Origin: a bacterium
GTDB lineage: Bacteria > Planctomycetota > Planctomycetia > Isosphaerales > Isosphaeraceae
Direction of reading: 5' to 3'
Length of the DNA stretch: 64,000 nucleotides
Assembly (NCBI GenBank): GCA_016125085.1
Contig: WGMM01000022.1
Span: 1-64,000 of the forward strand
The notes under the pieces: model-generated
Seen by the model: only the letters and a program-made list of their open reading frames with translations
The model's database searches: none
What the model was told of the DNA's origin: nothing
Translations under genes and position numbers: made by a program
Shown here: positions 26,513 through 34,235 of the stretch, piece after piece
How positions within the stretch are numbered: the stretch's first letter is position 1
Layout of the letters: each line of letters starts with the position of its first letter

Positions 26513-28696
26513 TTATGGCTTGCCGTGGCCGCCCCCCTTTGCGCCCTTCGCGTCATCGTCCAGAATCGTGCCCAGGGCCTGATCCCGGGAAATCGTGAAC
26601 CAGGGGTCCGTCAGCGAGATTCGCAACTCCAGGGTTTCGTTTTCTTCGATCAGCTTGTCACCAAGAATTCGTACGAGGATCGATCCGTCGGTCTGCCCGG
26701 CGGGGATCGTGAGCCTTCCGGTTGTCGCCACATAATCGAGCCCCGCTGTCGCTGTGCCGTCGGTCGTGAAATAGTCGAAGGAAAGATCTTCCGGTACGGC
26801 GGAGCCGAGCGTCACGACGAAAGCGAGTACGCCCCGGTCGTTGTTCCCTTCCAAGGCAGACACATCCGCAACCGAAACCACCGGCGGCGAGTAATCGTCG
26901 TTCGTGATCATCCCGGCCGCGATGTTTTTCTCGGCATAAGCGTTCGTTACGGAGTTCAGCCGGACGTCGAACGTTTCCGCGTCTTCGAGAAGCCTGTCGC
27001 CGAAAACTTCGATTTCGATCACACCCTGCGTCTCACCCGCCGGGATCTCCACAGTGCCAGAGGCCGCGGTGTAGTCGGCCCCGGCCTGAGCGGTGCCGTC
27101 CGCGGTCGACCAATCGCATGTGACGGGCACGTCTGTCGCATTCGAGAGACGAACGGTGAATCGCATCGTCCGGCTGCCCGACTGCCCTTCGACGATCGTG
27201 GCATCGTCGATCACGGCTGTCGGCAAGTTCGCCGGCAAATCCCAGACCGAGCTTCGAGAGGCTTCGTAAACGTTCGAACGGCCCCCGGTCGAAACTTTGC
27301 CAGTGAGAGAGGCCGTCGGTATCGCACTCTCGTAGAGAGCGGCTTTCAGCCTCCATGCCGAGGCCCCGGGATGCGCGGCTTTCAACAAGGCGATCGCGCC
27401 AGTGACCGAGGCCGTTGCCATCGACGTTCCGGTATTACTGCCGTAAGTTCCGCCAGGCAGAGTCGAACGAATCCCTGAGCCCGGCGCGGCGATGTCCACC
27501 GTCGAGGCCCCGTAACTCGAATATGAGGGCAATGCGCCATTGGCGTCGATCGCTGCGACCGCGATCACCGATTCGTAAGTCGCCGCAGGCATCGCGTCGG
27601 TGCCGGTCAAGGATGAGAAGGAGGAAGGAAAAGGCATGTAGGAATCGTTATCGACCCCGTAATTTCCGGCAGCGGCTACGAAAAGGATGTCCGCCGCGGC
27701 CGATCGAAGGATCGCTTCATGCATGGCCTGGGAATAACCGCCGCCGATCCACGAGTTGTTCGAGGCGACGATATCGATGCCGTGCCGGATTTTCAGGTCG
27801 GTCAGATAATCCAGCGCGGCCAGTGCACCGTCGAGCGTGCCGCCCGAGGCCCCCATGAACTTGGCGACGATGAGTTTCGTGTTCCAGCCCACCCCGGCCA
27901 CCCCCTGGCCATTGCCGCCTTCCGCAGCGATGATTCCCGCGACATGCGTGCCGTGATCGTCCGAAATTCCGTCGTAGACCGAGTTGTCGCCGGCTGAGAA
28001 ATCCCACCCGTTGACGTCGTCCACGTAACCGTTACCGTCGTTGTCCCGCCCGTCCGGCGGGTCATAAGGATTGACCCAGATATTGTGGACGAGGTCCGGA
28101 TGATTGATGTCCACACCTTCATCGACGATCCCGACATAGACGGAATCGGAACCCGTAACCCCTTGATTCCAAAGCGTTTCGGCAGCCGTTCCGTAGACGT
28201 TCGTGGTTCCCGACGGGCCGACTGGCTCAGGCGAATCGGATCCGTAGACGCCCCAGAGCCCGCCATCGACGTAATCCGGATCGTCCGAAATGGCTGCGGG
28301 AGCGGCAGTTCGATTCGGCTCGGCGAACCTCACGCCCGGCTGACGCGAAAGCCAGTCCATTGCCCCTTCGAGCGACTCGCCAGGCGAGACCCGGACAACC
28401 TCCATGGAACCATAGCCCAGGAGGCCCCGGATGGCGTCGTTCGATTCGCGGACGATCGCCAGATTCCCGTTATATCGGTTCGCCGCACGCACTTGAACAT
28501 TCGAAGCAGGCTCGTATTCCACGAGGATCTGACGAGCGACATCGGCCATGGAGTCGATCGATGCGGAGAGAACGAGTCGCGATTCGAGCACCTCAATAGT
28601 CGAATTTCGAGTGAATCGAAGTCTTGAGCGTTCGGGGCGATGGCAGCTTCGGGCTTGCCCCGCCACGTTTCGATGTACCTTAGATCTAAAGTTCAT
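26513..28696 (-). CDS. Secreted subtilisin-like protease with two Calx-beta domains
   Basis: 727 residues. The N-terminus has the planctomycete LESRLVLSA motif (about residues 37-45). A propeptide-like region follows. The S8 peptidase triad is complete: Asp192 in GIVDEGVDINHPD, His248 in DDHGTHVAGI and Ser425 in NTGTSMATASV, with the oxyanion Asn in SNNSWIGGGY. Two Calx-beta repeats follow (about 490-590 and 600-715), each with the A(D/G)xDYxATTG-like core and calcium-binding loops. Ends in KGGGHGKP. Likely an extracellular or surface protease for degrading external protein or processing surface proteins. Monocistronic, with an AT-rich upstream region. Confidence 0.92.
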   Translation of the reverse strand: MNFRSKVHRNVAGQARSCHRPERSRLRFTRNSTIEVLESRLVLSASIDSMADVARQILVEYEPASNVQVRAANRYNGNLAIVRESNDAIRGLLGYGSMEVVRVSPGESLEGAMDWLSRQPGVRFAEPNRTAAPAAISDDPDYVDGGLWGVYGSDSPEPVGPSGTTNVYGTAAETLWNQGVTGSDSVYVGIVDEGVDINHPDLVHNIWVNPYDPPDGRDNDGNGYVDDVNGWDFSAGDNSVYDGISDDHGTHVAGIIAAEGGNGQGVAGVGWNTKLIVAKFMGASGGTLDGALAALDYLTDLKIRHGIDIVASNNSWIGGGYSQAMHEAILRSAAADILFVAAAGNYGVDNDSYMPFPSSFSSLTGTDAMPAATYESVIAVAAIDANGALPSYSSYGASTVDIAAPGSGIRSTLPGGTYGSNTGTSMATASVTGAIALLKAAHPGASAWRLKAALYESAIPTASLTGKVSTGGRSNVYEASRSSVWDLPANLPTAVIDDATIVEGQSGSRTMRFTVRLSNATDVPVTCDWSTADGTAQAGADYTAASGTVEIPAGETQGVIEIEVFGDRLLEDAETFDVRLNSVTNAYAEKNIAAGMITNDDYSPPVVSVADVSALEGNNDRGVLAFVVTLGSAVPEDLSFDYFTTDGTATAGLDYVATTGRLTIPAGQTDGSILVRILGDKLIEENETLELRISLTDPWFTISRDQALGTILDDDAKGAKGGGHGKP

Positions 28697-29137
28697 TTCG
28701 CGTGGCTCCCAATCATGACGACTTTTCGGTTCCTATGATTTCTCGCTCCGGAGCGATTGTATCGAAAGCGATCATATGGGAACGATAAAATCACGAAATC
28801 TTACACACAATCTTCGAAAAAACTTTCGACCCCAAACCGAATCCGCTGAATAATTCACTTAAAGTATTTCAGTACAATATTTTACAGAACACAGAATCAC
28901 CCCGATATTTTATGAACCACTCAATCCGCGAATTCATTCAAAAAAAGCATATCAGGGTCTTCATATCCAGAATTGTCGTTTCCTTGACGTCATCCAGATG
29001 CCTGGCGAACTCAGGCTTCCCGAATGTTCGCCCATCGGCCAGATTTTCGTAACGCCAGGTAAAAGTACAAGTTCGGGAAACTGATCCGAAACCGGTCCTG
29101 ACGCTTCAGGGCGCGCGTCGGCGTGTGCGGAGTCGTT
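28697..29137. other. AT-rich intergenic region
   Basis: 441 bases between the subtilase start and the small gene after the helicase. Roughly 28740-28980 is much richer in A+T than the surrounding coding DNA. It contains the subtilase promoter but no defined boxes, and no ORF or T-tailed hairpin. It is a candidate for a regulatory or acquired segment. Confidence 0.45.
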
Positions 29138-29368
29138 TCAACTCATCACGCGGGGGTGCAAGTCGGCTTTACGCAGCTCTTCCACGACCGATTTGGCGGC
29201 TTCCGGACGAACCAGGAGAGTCCTTTCGTCCAATCTGCCCAGAATGCTGTCGCCCATCGACTTCAGGCTCGACACTTCGAGGGCCGTCGCAGCGTCGGCG
29301 CAGCGGATCAGGCTGACGTTGCGGTGAATCTTGACCGGGATACGGCGGTTCGGCGTTTGGTGGTCCAT
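29138..29368 (-). CDS. Small protein downstream of XPB helicase
   Basis: 76 residues, starting 10 bases after the helicase stop on the same strand, so it is probably co-transcribed and translated with it. The translation (RRIPVKIHRNVSLIRCADAA, then ILGRLDERTLLVRPEAAKSVVEELRKADLHPRV) is soluble and well-formed, with the C-terminal half looking like a small alpha/beta module. I do not recognise the family. Its size and position suggest an accessory subunit of the helicase. Confidence 0.7.
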   Translation of the reverse strand: MDHQTPNRRIPVKIHRNVSLIRCADAATALEVSSLKSMGDSILGRLDERTLLVRPEAAKSVVEELRKADLHPRVMS

Positions 29369-29378
29369 GAGATTCAGG

Positions 29379-31184
29379 TCATTCCTCGACGATCTTGTTT
29401 TTGCGCGGCCGTTTGACCTTCGGGGCGACCAGTTCGAGGATCGCCCTGGCTTCGGGAGAGAGTGATTCAGGGTCGGCAGGCAGCATCGGGTCTTCGGTGA
29501 TCGCCGTCTCGTCGATGATGTCGTAGCCGTAGCCCTGCTCGGTCAAAAAGAGCTGCCGGTGCTGAGCGAAGTCCATTTCGCGCGTGTCGCGGCTGACGAG
29601 GCTGTAGAATGCCGCCGATTCGCCATCGGACTTGGGCCTCAGGATCCGGCCCAGCCGCTGCGCCTCTTCCTGTCGGCTGCCGAAACTGCCGGAAATCTGG
29701 ATCATGCAGTTCGCGTCGGGCAGGTCGACTGCGAAATTCCCGACCTTCGAAAGCACGAGCTGGCGGATCACGCCCTTGCGGAAGGCTTCGTAAATCTGCT
29801 CACGCACGACGTTCGGCGTCGAGCCGGTGATAATCGGCATCCGGTACGCGGCGGCGACACGTTCGAGCTGATCCAGATACTGGCCGATGACCAGGACGCG
29901 GTCATTCGGGCGGTCGTGCCGGGCCAGCAACTGACCGACGATCTCGTCCTTACGCGGATTTTCGGCCGCCAGGCGGTATTTGTCCTTCAGCTCGGCCACG
30001 GCGTATTCCACGCGATGGTCCGCCGGCATGGCAATGCGCACTTCGTGGCAGATCGCCTGGGCGATCCAGCCCTTCTTTTCGAGCACGCGCCAGGGCACGT
30101 CGAACTTCTTCGGGCCGATCAGGCTGAAGACGTCGCCTTCGCGCTGGTCTTCACGAACGAGGGTCGCCGTCAGCCCGAGACGTCTGCGTGCCTGAAGGTC
30201 GGCCGTGACGCGAAACACCGGGGCTGGGAGCAGGTGAACTTCGTCATAAATCACAAGGCCCCAGTCGTTCTTTTCGAACAGGCCGAAGTGAGGGAATTCC
30301 GCCCCCTTGTCGGGTCGCCAGGTAAGTATCTGATACGTGGCCAGCGTGACGGGCCTGATCGCCTTTTCGTAGCCGGTGTAAATGGCGACGTCGTCAGGCT
30401 TAAGGTCGGTTTTGTCGAGGATTTCCCGACGCCATTGTTCGACGGAAGTGGTGCTTGTGGTGAGGACGAGCGTCTTCTTGGACAGCTTCGCCATCGCCGC
30501 CAGGCCGACAATCGTCTTGCCTGCGCCGCAGGGCAGGACGATCACGCCCGAGCCGCCGCGGGGGCCGCCGTCAGCATGAAACGCCTCGACTGCCTGCTTC
30601 TGGTATTCGCGCAGATGGAAAGTCATGCCGCTGTTGCAGACTTCCCTCATGGCGATCGGAAGGTCAGCGCCTTCCGTATATCCGGCAAGGTCTTCAGCCG
30701 GGTAGCCGGCAGTGATCAGCCCCTGCTTGAGCAGGCCTCGAAACGCGTCGGAGACTTCATAAGAGTCATCGCCGGCCTTGTCGCCCAGGAACTCGCGCAC
30801 GCCCTTGATCCGGGCCAGCTCCGAAAACAGCGGGGCGTCGTCGCATTCGAGCCTCAGCGTGCCTGTCTCGGCGCTTCGTACAAGACGAACCTTGCCGTAG
30901 CGTGCGACCATGTCGCGAATGTCGATCGGCACGTTCGGCGGGATCGGGAACTTGGTGAACCGCTGGAGGTTCTCGATCATCGCATCGGCCGTCATGCCGG
31001 CCGCGGCCGCATTCCACAGCGAAAGCGGGGTGATACGGTACGTGTGGATGTGCTCCGGGCTCTTTTCGAGCTCGGCGAACGGCGCGATGGCATCGCGGGC
31101 CGATTCGAACAGGGGCGAATCGACTTCCAGAAAGATCGTGCGGTCACCCTGAACGATCAGAGGATTGGCGGGGGCGTAGCTCAA
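29379..31184 (-). CDS. XPB/Ssl2-type DNA repair helicase
   Basis: 601 residues, TTG start; the NPLIVQGDRTIFLEVDS opening fits the bacterial XPB family. After an N-terminal XPB domain comes a superfamily 2 helicase core: Walker A in LPCGAGKTIVG, DEVH in VIYDEVHLLPAP, motif III plus the XPB-specific RED element in GLTATLVREDQREGD, and motif VI in EEAQRLGRILRP. The RED motif marks it as XPB rather than a generic SF2 enzyme. It would unwind DNA during nucleotide-excision-type repair or transcription-coupled processes. A 76-residue gene follows within 10 bases; a likely helicase-associated partner is encoded at 38777. Confidence 0.95.
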   Translation of the reverse strand: MSYAPANPLIVQGDRTIFLEVDSPLFESARDAIAPFAELEKSPEHIHTYRITPLSLWNAAAAGMTADAMIENLQRFTKFPIPPNVPIDIRDMVARYGKVRLVRSAETGTLRLECDDAPLFSELARIKGVREFLGDKAGDDSYEVSDAFRGLLKQGLITAGYPAEDLAGYTEGADLPIAMREVCNSGMTFHLREYQKQAVEAFHADGGPRGGSGVIVLPCGAGKTIVGLAAMAKLSKKTLVLTTSTTSVEQWRREILDKTDLKPDDVAIYTGYEKAIRPVTLATYQILTWRPDKGAEFPHFGLFEKNDWGLVIYDEVHLLPAPVFRVTADLQARRRLGLTATLVREDQREGDVFSLIGPKKFDVPWRVLEKKGWIAQAICHEVRIAMPADHRVEYAVAELKDKYRLAAENPRKDEIVGQLLARHDRPNDRVLVIGQYLDQLERVAAAYRMPIITGSTPNVVREQIYEAFRKGVIRQLVLSKVGNFAVDLPDANCMIQISGSFGSRQEEAQRLGRILRPKSDGESAAFYSLVSRDTREMDFAQHRQLFLTEQGYGYDIIDETAITEDPMLPADPESLSPEARAILELVAPKVKRPRKNKIVEE

Positions 31185-31303
31185 ACGTGGAATTCCCGGG
31201 GCGGAACGGACCGGCTTCGGTTCGGGCGGTTCAAGCCGAATTTCGAAATCGAAAGCACAGGGTGAGCCGAATCCTCGATTCGGTAGGACGGGCAGGATGA
31301 CCT

Positions 31304-31332
31304 GGGCCTGGCCCTGATCGATCGCCAGGCCC
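31304..31332. other. Inverted repeat between kinase and helicase genes
   Basis: GGGCCTGG (31304-31311) and CCAGGCCC (31325-31332), followed on the plus strand by TTTCGCTTTC. The T-rich tail is on the strand opposite to both flanking minus-strand genes, so it is not a clear terminator for them. Confidence 0.3.
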
Positions 31333-31358
31333 TTTCGCTTTCTGACGCCAGGAAAGCG

Positions 31359-32207
31359 TCAGACGTCGCTGTTCGCGCCTTTCAGATCGGCTTCGGATAC
31401 GCCCATGTGCTTGGCGATCGCCGAAAGCTGGTTCTGGATTTCGAACATGCCGGCCGGGCGATGGTCGGGGTTCGAAGTCATGCACTTCATGATGAGGTCA
31501 TTCAGCGAGCCAGGGATCTTCGGGTTGATTTCGATCGGCTGCTTCAGCTTCTTGCTGACGCTGGGAACGACGCCCGTGAACAGCTTGTACATCGTGGCGC
31601 CCAGGTTGTAGACGTCCGTCCGCTCGTTCACGATCTTGTCGGCGATCTGTTCGGGGGCCATGTACTGCGGCGTGCCCTGGATCCGGTTCTTCTTTTCGCC
31701 CTTGATCCAGCATGTGCCCAGGTCGATCAGCTTCACCTTGCCCGAATCGCTCAGCATGATGTTCGAAGGCTTCAGGTCGCCGTGGTAGACGCCCCGCCGG
31801 TGCATGTGGGCCATGGCTGCGGCCACCTGGATGAAGATCAGCACGAGCTGGTCGTGCTTGAGCATCTCCACTTCGTCGATCGTCTTGCCTTTCACGTACT
31901 CCATCAGAAGCCGGCCTTCGACGGGCTTGAACAGGCCTATCATGCCCTTTTTCTCGGCGTAATCGTAGATTTTCACGATCACCGGGTGATTCAGCTTCTG
32001 CGCGGCTTCGAACTCGCGGCGGGTCTGATCGATGTACTTCGTCGGATTGTCGTCTTCGTCGTCCCGTTTGGCGATCTTCAGGGCATACCGCTGACCGGTC
32101 GTGCGGTCGCTGATCAGAAGCACCTGGCTGCCCGCCCCGTTGCCCAGCGGATTGACGACGATGGAATCCAGTGTTGCGATTTTGGGTGCCGGTGTGTCTT
32201 TGCTCAT
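31359..32207 (-). CDS. Cytosolic Ser/Thr protein kinase with HGD catalytic loop
   Basis: 282 residues, essentially a lone kinase domain. The ATP site has PLGNGAGSQVLL (glycine loop) and YALKIAKRDD (catalytic Lys). The catalytic loop reads YHGDLKPSNIML: the usual HRD Arg is Gly, so this is a non-RD kinase, and the DFG motif is DLG (LIDLGTCW). The activation-segment end QGTPQYMAPEQ and the DVYNLGATMYKLFTG helix are intact. There is no transmembrane helix, unlike the 1058-residue kinase at 34236. It lies upstream of the helicase operon on the same strand, at 174 bases. Confidence 0.92.
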   Translation of the reverse strand: MSKDTPAPKIATLDSIVVNPLGNGAGSQVLLISDRTTGQRYALKIAKRDDEDDNPTKYIDQTRREFEAAQKLNHPVIVKIYDYAEKKGMIGLFKPVEGRLLMEYVKGKTIDEVEMLKHDQLVLIFIQVAAAMAHMHRRGVYHGDLKPSNIMLSDSGKVKLIDLGTCWIKGEKKNRIQGTPQYMAPEQIADKIVNERTDVYNLGATMYKLFTGVVPSVSKKLKQPIEINPKIPGSLNDLIMKCMTSNPDHRPAGMFEIQNQLSAIAKHMGVSEADLKGANSDV

Positions 32208-32465
32208 CGGTGCCGTTTCGAGTCAGGAGTCAAAAGGAAGATCGGACGATCCGGCGGATCAACCGGTGCGAACATGGCCGCAATCGCTGGCAAGACCTTA
32301 TTTGACACGAACCACCGCCGGGGGTCAAGTGGTTCCGCACCACGAAAACAAGCACCGCCAGCCTTGCGCTCAGGTACGCCGGGTGAACATGCCCGAACGA
32401 ACCGGCCTGAAATGGCGGAAGTACGAGAAAAACCAGCGAGACATCGGTTTACGGCAGCGGCCGGG

Positions 32466-33488
32466 TCACCAGCGCCAGAGGATCGTGCCCCAGTTCAGGC
32501 CCGCGCCGAAGCCCGAGGTCAGGATCAGGTCGCCCCGCTCGATCTTGCCCTGCTCGACCAGTTCGTTCATGGCGATGGGAATCGAGCCGGCCGAAGTGTT
32601 GCCGTACTTCTCGAGATTCTTGAATACCCGCTCTCGCGGGAAGCCCATGACGTCGCTGGCCGAGTGGATGATCCGGATATTCGCCTGGTGCGGGATGAAC
32701 CAGCGGATGTCCGATACCGTCGCTCCGGCAGTGCCCAGAACTTCATGCGAAGTATCCGTCAGAATCCGCACCGCCCATTTGAACACGGCCCGGCCGTCCA
32801 TCGTGAGGAAGTGCAGGCCGTTTTCCAGAGCCTCGATCGAAGGCGGAATCCGGCTGCCGCACGCCGGCCGGCTCAGCAGGTCACCGCCCGAACCGTCGGC
32901 CCCGAGCTGATAGGCCACCATGCCCTGCTCCGGAGAGCCGGGGGCGAGAATGACCGCCCCGGCACCGTCGCCGAACAGCGGAAAGCTCTTCTGATCGCCG
33001 GGGTTGATGATCCGGCTGTTGCAGTCGCCGCCGATCACCAGAGCCAGCTTGCTGTTGCCCGTGGCCACGAACTGACAGGCCGTCGCAAGGGCGAAAGCGA
33101 AGCCCGCGCAAGCCGCCTGCACGTCGAAAGCAGGGCACGTCAGCCCGAGCTGATTCTGGACCTGGCAGGCCACGGAGGGCGTGCTCATGTCGGGCGTAAA
33201 GGTGCCCACGATCAGGAGATCGATGTCGGAAGGGTCGCACCCGACTTTCTCGATCACCTGCCGGGCGGCCCGCAGACACAAGTCGCTCGTGGCATGATGC
33301 GGCGGCGCGAATCGACGCTCAAGGATCCCGGTACGGTTGTAGATCCAGTCCGGATCGAACCCGTAGATGCGCTGCAGATCCTGATTCGTGAAGACCTCTT
33401 CAGGAACATAGTGCCCGGTGTCGAGAATCTGGACGCCCGTAAGACGTCTTGTCTTGGCCGCGATACGCTGGGACTCGGCTTCGTTCAT
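32466..33488 (-). CDS. fabH: 3-oxoacyl-ACP synthase III (FabH)
   Basis: 340 residues from the ATG at 33488; the frame is open to 33563 but the family N-terminus (GVQILDTGHYVPEEVFTNQDL) begins just after this Met. It condenses acetyl-CoA with malonyl-ACP to start fatty-acid synthesis. The catalytic Cys is in VQAACAGFAFA, His in WFIPHQANIRI and Asn in KYGNTSAGSIP, followed by the closing LTSGFGAGLNWGTI. All three triad residues are present. No other fab gene is adjacent. It may serve housekeeping synthesis or a secondary-lipid pathway. Confidence 0.94.
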   Translation of the reverse strand: MNEAESQRIAAKTRRLTGVQILDTGHYVPEEVFTNQDLQRIYGFDPDWIYNRTGILERRFAPPHHATSDLCLRAARQVIEKVGCDPSDIDLLIVGTFTPDMSTPSVACQVQNQLGLTCPAFDVQAACAGFAFALATACQFVATGNSKLALVIGGDCNSRIINPGDQKSFPLFGDGAGAVILAPGSPEQGMVAYQLGADGSGGDLLSRPACGSRIPPSIEALENGLHFLTMDGRAVFKWAVRILTDTSHEVLGTAGATVSDIRWFIPHQANIRIIHSASDVMGFPRERVFKNLEKYGNTSAGSIPIAMNELVEQGKIERGDLILTSGFGAGLNWGTILWRW

Positions 33489-33669
33489 ACGTCGCTGCTG
33501 CCGCTCCTCGACTCGTGCGGGCGATCGCTCCTCACCGCAACGGTTTCTTCTCCCCAAATTCACTCACTGCGTAATATAGTGGTTCATGCCGATGACGTAC
33601 AGCCCAATCCGGCAGAGGCACCGGCCCGGCCCTCGATTCCGCCCCATGCACCGAATTCCGAACCGATCG

Positions 33670-34071
33670 ATGAGCGAACCGCACAAAATCCGCCTGCGAG
33701 GCGGCTGGACCATTGGCCCCCAGGACTCCGCCGAACGCTGGACACTCCCATGCCAGGGCCTCGCACTCGCTTCGCATGGCGACTCCGTCAGCTTCACGCG
33801 TCGATTCAATCACCCGCCCTTGAAGTCCGGCTCGCAAGTCTGCAGGCTCGTGCTGCGCCAGGTCGCGGGTGTGACGCAAGTCGATATCGATGGCCAGAAG
33901 TTCACCCCGGCCATGCCCGTGATCGACCACCCTGAAGCCGGTTTCGACTTCGAACTGCCGCCCGGGCCAGGCCACCGTGTCGTTCTCAGCGTCGACACGG
34001 CCGCCGCTTCCGAAGCCCCCGAATGGGGCCACATCTGGCTGGAGATCGCGGAGGAAACCGAAAGCACCTGA
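33670..34071 (+). CDS. Small beta-rich protein, unknown
   Basis: 133 residues from the ATG at 33670; the 28 upstream in-frame residues are low-complexity and probably untranslated. The translation has regular beta-strand patterns (RLRGGWTIGPQ, SVSFTRRFNHP, VCRLVLRQVAG, VDIDGQKF, HIWLEIAEE), reminiscent of galactose-binding-like or glycosidase sugar-binding sandwiches. No signal peptide, no catalytic residues. It is divergent from fabH and precedes the kinase-TPR gene by 164 bases. Function unknown. Confidence 0.68.
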   Translation: MSEPHKIRLRGGWTIGPQDSAERWTLPCQGLALASHGDSVSFTRRFNHPPLKSGSQVCRLVLRQVAGVTQVDIDGQKFTPAMPVIDHPEAGFDFELPPGPGHRVVLSVDTAAASEAPEWGHIWLEIAEETEST

Positions 34072-34235
34072 ACGGTTCGCTGCGATTTCCACCGGCATAC
34101 ACTGGACTCGCCTCTCCGTTTCCTGGAAAATCGTAACGATCCGGTTCATCGAGGAGTCTGTCCTCCTGTCCGGCGCTCCGAAAAATCCTCGAATCGAAAC
34201 CGTTCGTTCCCGTCCAATCCGAGGAGCCTGATCGC

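Noticed and set aside
26397-26582. Small gene after an AAGGTGAG sequence
   Set aside because: It runs antisense into the end of the subtilase gene and its translation is low-complexity.
29559-31265. 568-codon plus-strand frame
   Set aside because: Antisense to the XPB helicase, whose motifs are complete.
31304-31332. Terminator for the kinase gene
   Set aside because: The T-rich side is on the plus strand, while both flanking genes are on the minus strand.
31407-33935. 842-codon open frame on the plus strand
   Set aside because: It spans the antisense of the kinase and fabH genes, including their intergenic space, and shows no coherent domain.
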